Origin: an uncultured Chthoniobacterales bacterium
GTDB lineage: Bacteria; Verrucomicrobiota; Verrucomicrobiia; Chthoniobacterales; CAKUMP01
Direction: 5' to 3'
Assembly (NCBI GenBank): GCA_934667795.1
Contig: CAKUMP010000035.1
Span: 1-13,152 of the forward strand
DNA length: 13,152 bases
Shown: one piece after another, positions 6,722 through 13,152 of the stretch
Position numbering within the stretch: position 1 is the stretch's first letter
How the letters are laid out: each line of letters starts with the position of its first letter
Notes under the pieces: generated by a model
What the model saw: only the letters and a program-made list of their open reading frames with translations
The model's database searches: none
Told to the model about the DNA's origin: nothing
Translations under genes and position numbers: made by a program

Positions 6722-9361
6722 TTAGTCTGATTCGCCGCCCTGGCGTGATGCTTCATCCATTTCCCCGTTGGTTTCCATGGCTACCACCTCCGCTGGCACC
6801 AATGCTTCAGATGGCTGGCGGGCGAGAAACGGAGGAACTGTCAGCAATTGCTTTTGCCCACGGATCTGCTCAAATTTCCACCAGCAGCCCGCTTCCGCTT
6901 CCGGCACTGGTACCGAAAAGAATTCTCCGTTTTGGGTACCTTTGAAATTAAGTACAATTTCTCCCTTGGGATTGAGCATTTTCCCGATGGATTTTTGAGA
7001 ATACATTCCAATCACCCGGGTTCCTTTCGGAACATAAAAATAATAATCACCGATTGAGGGAGTCGTGAGCAAAATGTTGTTTTCCGGCGAACTCGGAACC
7101 ACCACACGCTGCCCCAGCGGCCAGCGGATTAGCGTTCCACCACCACTGCCATCTCCGAAAACCAAACGGTGCAGCCCCTTATACGGCGTTTTCAGTTTAA
7201 CCTTATATAACGTTTTATCCGCATCCACCGTTGCCTCATCCATGACTTCTTCCAGCACGGCATGACTTTCCGAAAAAAGTTGCAATCGTACCGGACCACG
7301 ATCAGGCCAAAGATTTCCTCCCGAAACTTCAAACTCAAATATCGTTCCCTCTTTGTCCGCATAAAGGTACAAGGTATTATCCGCACGCGTTAGAAGCTTG
7401 CCGCGCCATTCGCCCGTGATTTTCTGTTCTTCCGTAATACCCCGCATCCCTTCATATGGCACCAGGTTTCTGGAAAATGACCGCGGCTCGAAATCAGTAA
7501 CTGCATTATGCGCAATCCCCTCCTTCAACATCCCCCGTAAATCATTTTGCGAAAGAACCGTCGGCATATTATCTTCCGATGGCTCCCACAGCATGCCCTC
7601 AATCCCGAATTTATCCTTCATCCTTCGATCCCAGTATAACAACGAATACACCATGCTATGTGCGGAGGCCATGACGTTGCCCGACATTTGCACGCGATAG
7701 GCAAAATGCGCGAGATCCTCATACGCTTTGCGTGCTTCCTCAGCACCTTTGGCTTGCAGGTAAACCCGATACAGTTCCAGATAACGCTTGTACGGAATAT
7801 AGCTTTCAAGCCGTTTCTCCACACCGGACAAATAGTCCCCATTCGCACCCTTTTGTTTTGCTGCCTCTTCAACAATACCGAGTGCCTTATCAATCTGACG
7901 ATACATGCGCCCGATCAAATCATCCGAAAACAAGGGATTCCCCGACTTGAAAAGATACTTTTCGTAAAATTCGCGCATCTCCCCACTCGCAGGTCCAAAG
8001 GAAACGTCATAAAAATCCTGCAATAGCGTATCTTTTTGTTCCGCTTCCTTCACATCCCAGGTCAGACGTGCAATCAGATAATTTCCCATCCCATGCGGTG
8101 CCCACGCGCTCCCCGAGGATCCTTTCCAATAACGTGCGCCGTCGTCATACCATTCCGGCAGGTTCTGCACAATCGAGTCAATATCCGTCGCTCCACCTTC
8201 TCCGGGCAGATCATGACAATAACTCCAGATTGTAAATACCGGCTGCGTCACACCTATTGTCGCACCTATTTTGCTCCAGCCTTGAAGAAGTTCCTTCATG
8301 CCATATCCCCCCTTGCGGGCATACGTGCTTACCATCACCACCACCTTGTCATGAATCTTGATCGTTGGTGGCGCTGTATGATGATTGTACGCCAGCATCC
8401 CGACACGCGTTCCCGGAAATTCCTCCTGAATCGCTTCAGCAACATGATTGGTAATCGTCACCGCCTGGTTTGACACACTTCCCAGCGGAGATTTCTCCGG
8501 CCACCCACCACCATCGGATGGATCCATATTCACAGAATCTATCGGTTGTCCTTTTGCCTGACGTCCTCTCAAATCTTTCAATGCATGTTCGGCAGCAATT
8601 TTCAGAGCGGCATCTTCATGTGCAACCAGCTTTTTGGAAGCATGCAGTGCTTCCGGGTGTTGCTCAAAATAGGTCTGATTCCGGCGTATGATCGCCTCAT
8701 AAGCATGCCCGGAACGCAAATCAAACGCATAATTCACACGATTACGTTTCAGCCAATTCACCAGCCCTTCTTTAAGCGGCGCAGAATCATCCATTTTGAA
8801 AATAGTCCGAAATCCGGTGCCACCATACGTCAGACCACGCACATAGTAATCCGGCGACTCAAAAACATCGAGGTCCAGCACCAGCGAAGGTTTTTCCGGC
8901 CATATCTCCCATTCTTTGGAGGGAAAAAATTGCCGGAAGCCCACACGATGCAACAAATCCCACACGGCATGCTCCACAGCCAGCGGTGTCCTGCCGACCA
9001 CATGGAGCGTCTGCTTGCCGGAGCGTAAGACATAATCCTCCTGACTTATAATTTTATCTTTGGCTGGCGGTAAAATATCCGGAACTTCTTCTGCCGTCCC
9101 CACCATAATGGAAGTTCCCGCCTCTGACTTGTCCGCAATTTCAAACTTTGCTCCCGTAATTTTTTCCAGCCCCATTGCCAGATCTTTCGCTGCGTTTTGT
9201 ACGATATCTCCCTCCTTTTCGGATACCACAATACGCGCCTGCGCCTTGCCTTTTTCCGATAAAACCACAGACTCGGCATGTAGCGAATTCCCCCATACTC
9301 CCAAAATTCCGGCAATTCCATAGAACAGAATAATGGACACATAAATATTTCGATGAAGCAT
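6722..9361 (-). CDS. DUF4838 protein A, secreted, divergent C-terminal domain
   Basis: An 879-residue protein. A long hydrophobic signal peptide ends near SLHA-ES (29). A GH67-like N-terminal domain (about 33-165) ends in GFRQFFPSKEWEIWPEKPSL (141-160), the version common in DUF4838 proteins. The DUF4838 region follows, with MDPSDGGGWPE (279-289), GMLAYNHHTAPP (321-332), FTIWSYCHDLPGEGG (376-390) and APHGMGNYLIARLTWD (421-436). After a helical stretch with Lys/Glu-rich segments, residues from about 640 form a beta-rich domain unlike the sandwich of B and C. ATG 9361 is preferred; ATG 9421 would add 20 residues in front of the leader. The 105-base gap upstream is the largest inside the cluster and may hold an internal promoter. 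A secreted glycan-active role is likely but unproven. Confidence 0.85.
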   Translation of the reverse strand: MLHRNIYVSIILFYGIAGILGVWGNSLHAESVVLSEKGKAQARIVVSEKEGDIVQNAAKDLAMGLEKITGAKFEIADKSEAGTSIMVGTAEEVPDILPPAKDKIISQEDYVLRSGKQTLHVVGRTPLAVEHAVWDLLHRVGFRQFFPSKEWEIWPEKPSLVLDLDVFESPDYYVRGLTYGGTGFRTIFKMDDSAPLKEGLVNWLKRNRVNYAFDLRSGHAYEAIIRRNQTYFEQHPEALHASKKLVAHEDAALKIAAEHALKDLRGRQAKGQPIDSVNMDPSDGGGWPEKSPLGSVSNQAVTITNHVAEAIQEEFPGTRVGMLAYNHHTAPPTIKIHDKVVVMVSTYARKGGYGMKELLQGWSKIGATIGVTQPVFTIWSYCHDLPGEGGATDIDSIVQNLPEWYDDGARYWKGSSGSAWAPHGMGNYLIARLTWDVKEAEQKDTLLQDFYDVSFGPASGEMREFYEKYLFKSGNPLFSDDLIGRMYRQIDKALGIVEEAAKQKGANGDYLSGVEKRLESYIPYKRYLELYRVYLQAKGAEEARKAYEDLAHFAYRVQMSGNVMASAHSMVYSLLYWDRRMKDKFGIEGMLWEPSEDNMPTVLSQNDLRGMLKEGIAHNAVTDFEPRSFSRNLVPYEGMRGITEEQKITGEWRGKLLTRADNTLYLYADKEGTIFEFEVSGGNLWPDRGPVRLQLFSESHAVLEEVMDEATVDADKTLYKVKLKTPYKGLHRLVFGDGSGGGTLIRWPLGQRVVVPSSPENNILLTTPSIGDYYFYVPKGTRVIGMYSQKSIGKMLNPKGEIVLNFKGTQNGEFFSVPVPEAEAGCWWKFEQIRGQKQLLTVPPFLARQPSEALVPAEVVAMETNGEMDEASRQGGESD

Positions 9362-9398
9362 AACTAGTAAGTGGATGAATGACCGAAAGAACCTTGGT

Positions 9399-9423
9399 AA
9401 ACCGTTTTGACTCTGAATCAAAA
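9399..9423. promoter_or_regulatory. Possible regulatory inverted repeats upstream of DUF4838 protein A
   Basis: In the 105-base gap before protein A there are two overlapping small symmetries: AAACCGTTT (9399-9407), palindromic around its central base, and TTTTGA (9405-9410) paired with TCAAAA (9418-9423) across seven bases. There is no U-run, so a terminator is unlikely. An operator for an internal promoter is possible, but a region this short and A/T-rich can produce such symmetry by chance. Confidence 0.2.
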
Positions 9424-9466
9424 TTTGAAAGGGGGAAGCGTGTTTGTAGAAAATATCAGGAACATG

Positions 9467-10255
9467 TTACGGAGCAAATCCGGTATAAAATAAAAGATAT
9501 TTTTCAGTAGGGGTTTTGGTTTTTAAAGGAATCTCCTCCGGGGCCAAAGCTTCGATATGCCCATCCAAAAAGAAGATGTTGGCTCTACCATTATGCCTGA
9601 ACCCGAAATTATGTTCCGCGTCCGGATCCAGAAGCTGTTCAAGCGTCTCATAACTGTGGGCACCAATCGTCATGCGACTGCCAAAACCGTATTTCTCCTG
9701 ACTGGCTCGTGTGGCAACACGATCCGCAAAAAGAAACAAATGGGAAGCTTTGACTTCCGAGCGACGAACACGATCATCACCATTTTTATGCAATCTTCCA
9801 TTAATCCCACTATTCCAGGCATAATTCGCCCAGGAAGCAGGATTAGTCGGCATTCTTGCTCCAGGCTTCAATGGATTACTTTTTCCCGGTTGAACCTCCG
9901 CTGCCGGACAAGTAAAAACTTCGGTATCTCTTGAATGAGAAAGTCCATAATCCGCCAGAATGGCATACCAATGCGATTCGCCCCCACGAGACTTGTCATG
10001 CTCATAGCGACCATTGTCGGAGTTATAATGCCAAAAAAGATAAGGCATCACAATTTGATCCGGTTGCTCGGCCATGAATTCCATAGCGGTGAATCCAATC
10101 GTTTTGAGATTCTTGAGGCATCTGCCATTATGCGCCGTTTGTAAAATCCCACGAAGCACAGGAAAAATCAACGCGATCAAAACAACAATGACGATGACAA
10201 CTGCAAGCAATTCGACCAATGTCAGTCCATATTGTTTTTGTTTGGTGTATTTCAT
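9467..10255 (-). CDS. Type II/IV pseudopilin-like protein with prepilin cleavage site and H-X9-DG motif
   Basis: A 262-residue protein with a class III prepilin leader: basic MKYTKQKQYG, cleavage expected between Gly10 and Leu11, Glu15 as the conserved Glu5 of the mature protein, then a hydrophobic helix (about 11-32, LTLVELLAVVIVIVVLIALI). The C-terminal part has a cysteine pair (46 and 116) and RHNGRANIFFLDGHIEAL, which contains His221, nine residues, then Asp231-Gly232. This is the H-X9-DG signature of the pseudopilin-like (DUF1559-type) proteins abundant in Planctomycetota and Verrucomicrobiota. It would be processed by a prepilin peptidase encoded elsewhere and sit in the inner membrane or a secretion pseudopilus. 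It starts 46 bases after the PEP-CTERM gene. Such genes often accompany glycan loci in these bacteria, but their job there is unknown. Confidence 0.85.
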   Translation of the reverse strand: MKYTKQKQYGLTLVELLAVVIVIVVLIALIFPVLRGILQTAHNGRCLKNLKTIGFTAMEFMAEQPDQIVMPYLFWHYNSDNGRYEHDKSRGGESHWYAILADYGLSHSRDTEVFTCPAAEVQPGKSNPLKPGARMPTNPASWANYAWNSGINGRLHKNGDDRVRRSEVKASHLFLFADRVATRASQEKYGFGSRMTIGAHSYETLEQLLDPDAEHNFGFRHNGRANIFFLDGHIEALAPEEIPLKTKTPTEKYLLFYTGFAP

Positions 10256-10301
10256 ATCTGGAAGGGAAAGTGTTTTTAATCATCAATACTCTGCAACACA
10301 T

Positions 10302-12209
10302 CTAGCTTCTGCGCCGCATCCGGCAGAATATCAGCCCTGCGCTGACGAAAACAAGGGCGACTCCCGATGGCTCGGGAATCGATGATATCCCCTGCAGAAC
10401 AATATTCTGGTTTAACGTGTCGTTGAAAAGTGCGAGTTCTCCCGGTGTAATGGAAAGTCCAGTGAGCTGAGAGAGGTCAAATGCAGGCGTCATGGACGAA
10501 CTGCCAGTGAGTGTGCTGTAGTTGAAGATCACCATTTCCCCTCCCACCTGAAAGGTCGTTTCATCGCCGATAAGAGCAAGGGTCCAGTTCGTCCCCAGAT
10601 TCAAATTGCCTTCAACATCAACTCCCCCTCCCGTCTGAAGCTCGAATCGAGTGTCGCTCTGAAAGGTCAAATTGTTGTTGAAAGTAAGCGATCCCTCGTC
10701 ACCACCTGCAGCAAGTGCGGCACCGGTATAAATCGTCGTATTGCCAGTAATGCCCCCACCACCACCAAGACGACTTCCCGACCGTACCGAGACGTTACCC
10801 GATCCCGACAGGGAACCATTAACAAATAATGTCCCCACCTGAATGTCAGTCGTTCCCGTATAGGTATTGTTTACACCGGAGAGAATCCATGTTCCAGTCC
10901 CTCTTTTAATAATGCTGGTAGCAAGATGAGTCGAGGTGCCAGTGAGGGAATCACCAATGCTGCCGGCAAGCTCACCGACTCCTGCGGTATCGCCTTGTAG
11001 ATAAATGGTTTTTCGGTTGTTAACATCTGCAACCCCTGGAGCGGAAATGTCCGAGGTAAATTTAAGAAGACCCGTGCCGGATTGATCGAATATCGCCCCA
11101 CCAGTGGTTCCAGCGAGGGTGATGGCTTTGGTAATCACTTCTCCTGTGCCAAGGTAAGCGAGGGTTGAAGTCGTCGTGCTTGAGGCGCTGTTTCCAAATT
11201 CAAGTGTACTTCCCGCTCCAAGATTACTCCCCTTGTCGAACCGGACACTCCCCGCTCCATAGAGAATAAGATTTCCTGAAAAGGTATTGACCGCATTAAG
11301 GCGCGTGACGGAGTCAGCGTGTTGGGCATAGATCGCAAGCCCCGCTCCCGCATCCCCGAAAATGGCACCGCTAAGCGTGATCATGCCGGTCGCGTTGCGA
11401 TTGTCCAACGTCCGCATGGCGTCTCCCAATGCGATGGTTCCACCAAGTTCAAGATCGGAACCGGAATTGAATTGGAGGGAACGGTTACTGCCAAGTAAGC
11501 TGAGTATGAAGTTATTGGCGATCTTATTGTCTCCCGTAAGATTGGTGCTGGCCACCAGCTTTGAATTAGTACTAGACGTATTCGAGGTATTTACGATTAC
11601 ATCGCCGGTACTCAGTGCCTGATGATGTCCGAGCGAGACAGTCGCCGGATGCGTAATTGAAGTCGTCCCACTATAGCTGTTAGCGGCATTTAAATAAAAA
11701 GCCCCGTTTGCATTGCCTGTGAGGTTCAAATTGGTTACAGTAGAACTCCTGATCGCGTTGTTAAACGTTAATGATCCTGTAGAACTGGAGAGTGTAACCT
11801 CTCCTTCATAGTTGAGCTGAATACCAACGTCAAAAACGGTCACATTGCCATTGCTGCCGCTCCCATTGGTAATAGCATCAGTGCTACCACCCATATCAAT
11901 CGCAAGCGTGAATCCTGAACCACCGAAATGATAACCGTTCGCATTATTCGAGTTAAAAAGAATCCTGCCCACCGTCATATCCGCTGTAAGTGTCGGCTGA
12001 ATGACCGCATGCGCATAGAAACCCAGTTCTGTAACGGTGGGGAATTCGGTATAAGGCGTCCCCCCGTTATTCGTCCAGTTCTCCGGATCATTCATATCCG
12101 CTCCAATATTACCCCAACGAACAACTGTAGCTTGAACAACCGATGCAGGAAAAATAATGCATACGGCAAAAATGCCTGTGACAATAGGGAAAAGGATACG
12201 TTTTTTCAT
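10302..12209 (-). CDS. PEP-CTERM surface protein with autotransporter-type beta-strand repeats
   Basis: A 635-residue protein with a signal peptide (1 to about 27, cleavage near VQA-TV), a long Gly/Ser/Thr/Asn-rich body and a PEP-CTERM tail: IPEP (611-614), a hydrophobic segment (about 616-629) and an Arg-rich end (RMRRRS). The body looks like a right-handed beta helix; segments such as GTGTWILSGVNNTYTGTT (437-454) and AANSYSGTTSITHP (175-188) match the autotransporter-associated beta-strand repeat, with no autotransporter barrel present. PEP-CTERM tails are recognised by an exosortase, so the protein is probably anchored or released at the envelope. It is the first gene of the cluster, 28 bases below operator copy 2, and its promoter likely drives the genes that follow. 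Possible role: adhesion or glycan scaffolding. Confidence 0.87.
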   Translation of the reverse strand: MKKRILFPIVTGIFAVCIIFPASVVQATVVRWGNIGADMNDPENWTNNGGTPYTEFPTVTELGFYAHAVIQPTLTADMTVGRILFNSNNANGYHFGGSGFTLAIDMGGSTDAITNGSGSNGNVTVFDVGIQLNYEGEVTLSSSTGSLTFNNAIRSSTVTNLNLTGNANGAFYLNAANSYSGTTSITHPATVSLGHHQALSTGDVIVNTSNTSSTNSKLVASTNLTGDNKIANNFILSLLGSNRSLQFNSGSDLELGGTIALGDAMRTLDNRNATGMITLSGAIFGDAGAGLAIYAQHADSVTRLNAVNTFSGNLILYGAGSVRFDKGSNLGAGSTLEFGNSASSTTTSTLAYLGTGEVITKAITLAGTTGGAIFDQSGTGLLKFTSDISAPGVADVNNRKTIYLQGDTAGVGELAGSIGDSLTGTSTHLATSIIKRGTGTWILSGVNNTYTGTTDIQVGTLFVNGSLSGSGNVSVRSGSRLGGGGGITGNTTIYTGAALAAGGDEGSLTFNNNLTFQSDTRFELQTGGGVDVEGNLNLGTNWTLALIGDETTFQVGGEMVIFNYSTLTGSSSMTPAFDLSQLTGLSITPGELALFNDTLNQNIVLQGISSIPEPSGVALVFVSAGLIFCRMRRRS

Positions 12210-12236
12210 AAGCGGTTCTGTGCTAAAGGGGATAAT

Positions 12237-12254
12237 TCTTTATTCCTACGTAAG
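12237..12254 (-). promoter_or_regulatory. Operator copy 2, CTTACGTAGG-AATAAAGA
   Basis: Identical over 18 bases to the copy at 82-99 and oriented toward the PEP-CTERM gene, whose ATG lies 28 bases on. The core abuts the proposed -10 element and would cover the transcription start, the usual place for a repressor site. The conserved ATAAA that follows the core here also follows it in the other two copies. Confidence 0.65.
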
Positions 12255-12280
12255 GATAGAAAAAGTTAAATGCTTGTCAA
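12253..12280 (-). promoter_or_regulatory. Sigma-70-type promoter of the seven-gene cluster
   Basis: On the minus strand a perfect TTGACA (12280-12275) is followed after 16 bases by TATCCT (12258-12253), four of six matches to TATAAT. Transcription would start near 12246, giving a leader of about 37 bases before the ATG at 12209. The -10 overlaps the first bases of operator copy 2, so a bound regulator should block RNA polymerase. This is the best promoter match I found in the window. Confidence 0.6.
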
Positions 12281-12282
12281 TC

Positions 12283-12320
12283 CTTTTTTAACCTGAGTCT
12301 GTCTGTAGCAGTTAAAAAAG
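12283..12320. repeat. 10-base inverted repeat in the divergent intergenic region
   Basis: CTTTTTTAAC (12283-12292) pairs with GTTAAAAAAG (12311-12320) across an 18-base loop, with no mismatch. It lies between the two divergent promoters, about three bases upstream of the TTGACA of the left-going one. It could be a second regulator site or a weak bidirectional terminator insulating the two units. It is A/T-rich, so chance is a real alternative. Confidence 0.35.
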
Positions 12321-12418
12321 AGCTTTCGTATCAAATGAAATTAAAAAAACAAAACCAATCGAAAAAACACTGGTCTCTTCATTTCATTTCCGCTATGTAT
12401 CTTCTCCAATAAAGAAGG

Positions 12419-12434
12419 CTTACGTAAGTATAAA
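12419..12434 (+). promoter_or_regulatory. Operator copy 3, perfect palindrome CTTACGTAAG plus TATAAA
   Basis: CTTACGTAAG (12419-12428) is a perfect 10-base palindrome followed directly by TATAAA (12429-12434). The layout matches copies 1 and 2, where the core is followed by AATAAA. It faces the divergent glycosidase gene, whose ATG lies 52 bases further on. TATAAA could be a -10 element, but there is no good -35 at the right distance (CCAATA at 12406-12411), so this promoter may need an activator. The intergenic region thus carries one copy per direction. Confidence 0.6.
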
Positions 12435-12486
12435 ATGTACTGCGTCAGGAATTTATTACTTCACTTTTACCCAACCTCTGAAAATC

Positions 12487-13152
12487 ATGTCTTTGATTAC
12501 CATCACCCCGGAAACAACCGATGCCATCCTCACGAATCCCGGCATGGGATGGACTACATTTTACAGTTTCAACGACGATGAGATCAACAGCACCTATCCC
12601 CGCTCCTCCATAGCATATTTTCGTCTTTACTGGGCAGATCTGGAGCCCGAGGAAGGAAAATATCGCTGGGATATCATTGACAAAATAATCGAGACCGGGG
12701 GTGCCCAAAATCAGACGCTCGCCCTTCGTGTCATGGTCATGGATGGCATGGAATGGGCGCATCAATGGCGTGAACGCATGTTGGACACAGACACGCACTC
12801 CTTCAGCAGGAATTCCCATGCTCCTGCATGGCTACGAGCAATTGGCTGTCAGGGTGCGGATTATGTCAGCGCAGCCTGGCCGGCAGGTACACCTCCGCTT
12901 TGGGAACCCGTTTATGATGACCCCATCTTCCTGGAAAAACACACAAATCTCATTCAGGCCATGGGAGAGCGTTACGATGGACATGCGGGGATTGATCATC
13001 TGGACATCGGCACAGTTGGGCGCTGGGGGGAATGGCATTGCGCCGTTGTTCCGCGCCCGTCCATAGCTGCCCGGCGCAAAATCATTAATTTTTACCGAAC
13101 CTTTTTTCCAACGACCCCCTTGCTTATTCCGATTGGCGATCAAAAAGCACTT
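12487..13152 (+). CDS. DUF4832-like putative glycoside hydrolase, C-terminus beyond window
   Basis: The first 222 codons of a longer gene, open to the right edge. It begins MSLITITPETTDAILTNPGM with no signal peptide, so it is probably cytoplasmic. Landmarks resemble DUF4832/GH-A clan beta-galactosidase-like proteins: NPGMGW (17-22), YFRLYWADLEPEEGKYRWDI (44-63, the first barrel strand followed by the usual EPEEGxYxWxxID loop), LALRVM (78-83), APAWL (112-116), WEPVYDDPIFLEKH (139-152) and HLDIGTVGRWGEWH (171-184). Glu182 in GEWH is a candidate catalytic acid. It is transcribed away from the main cluster under operator copy 3, which suggests it processes fragments imported after action of the secreted proteins. 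There is no Shine-Dalgarno before the ATG. The substrate cannot be read from the sequence. Confidence 0.75.
   Translation, partial: MSLITITPETTDAILTNPGMGWTTFYSFNDDEINSTYPRSSIAYFRLYWADLEPEEGKYRWDIIDKIIETGGAQNQTLALRVMVMDGMEWAHQWRERMLDTDTHSFSRNSHAPAWLRAIGCQGADYVSAAWPAGTPPLWEPVYDDPIFLEKHTNLIQAMGERYDGHAGIDHLDIGTVGRWGEWHCAVVPRPSIAARRKIINFYRTFFPTTPLLIPIGDQKAL

Noticed and set aside
12112..12209. PEP-CTERM protein as a classical type V autotransporter
   Set aside because: There is no C-terminal outer-membrane barrel; the protein ends in IPEP, a hydrophobic helix and arginines, which is a PEP-CTERM tail.
12445..12819. Minus-strand open frame of 124 codons at the start of the divergent gene
   Set aside because: The plus-strand frame from 12487 is open to the edge and shows recognisable DUF4832/GH-A motifs, so the minus frame is its shadow.
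12832..13143. Minus-strand open frame near the right edge
   Set aside because: It is antisense to the glycosidase gene, whose plus frame contains the conserved DIGTVGRWGEWH stretch.
1..13152. CRISPR array, phage genes, transposase or toxin-antitoxin pair
   Set aside because: I saw no regularly spaced repeats, no mobile-element enzymes and no small paired genes; the gaps are too short to hide them.

Overview
The window looks like a polysaccharide-utilisation or cell-surface locus from the Verrucomicrobiota, perhaps the Opitutae/Puniceicoccales group. A related PVC phylum such as Lentisphaerota is the main alternative. The evidence is a combination of families typical of these bacteria: DUF4838/GH67-like secreted proteins, a PEP-CTERM protein with autotransporter-type beta-strand repeats, a pseudopilin with a C-terminal H-X9-DG motif, and mostly weak or absent Shine-Dalgarno sequences. 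The assignment comes from family content only. I saw no rRNA, tRNA, CRISPR array, transposase or integrase.

Layout, right to left on the minus strand: a seven-gene co-oriented cluster runs from 12209 to 232. Its genes are a PEP-CTERM beta-strand-repeat surface protein (12209-10302), a type II/IV pseudopilin (10255-9467), three consecutive large secreted DUF4838 proteins here called A (9361-6722), B (6678-4198) and C (4190-1773), a secreted LamG-like protein (1758-982), and a cytoplasmic endonuclease/exonuclease/phosphatase-fold enzyme (951-232). Gaps are 46, 105, 43, 7, 14 and 30 bases, so most or all of it could be one operon. After the last stop codon comes a 95-base element bounded by 14-base inverted repeats (137-231). 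A second minus-strand gene then starts at the left edge (42 or 72), with only its putative signal peptide visible. On the right, a 277-base intergenic region separates the cluster from a divergent plus-strand gene (12487 to the edge) for a DUF4832-like, GH-A-type putative glycosidase without a signal peptide.

The main regulatory signal is a near-palindrome, CTTACGTARG, followed by [A/T]ATAAA. It occurs three times, at 82-99, 12237-12254 and 12419-12434, each time oriented toward the gene it precedes: the left-edge gene, the PEP-CTERM gene and the divergent glycosidase. The first and second copies share an exact 18-mer although they lie 12 kb apart. One regulator, not encoded here, probably controls all three transcription units.

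Working model (inference): the secreted GH67-like DUF4838 proteins and the LamG protein bind or cleave an unidentified, possibly uronic-acid-containing glycan at or outside the cell surface. The PEP-CTERM protein and pseudopilin provide display or secretion, and the divergent glycosidase acts on imported fragments. No gene here has an established substrate, so the locus is best described as an uncharacterised candidate glycan system defined by three DUF4838 genes and one shared operator.
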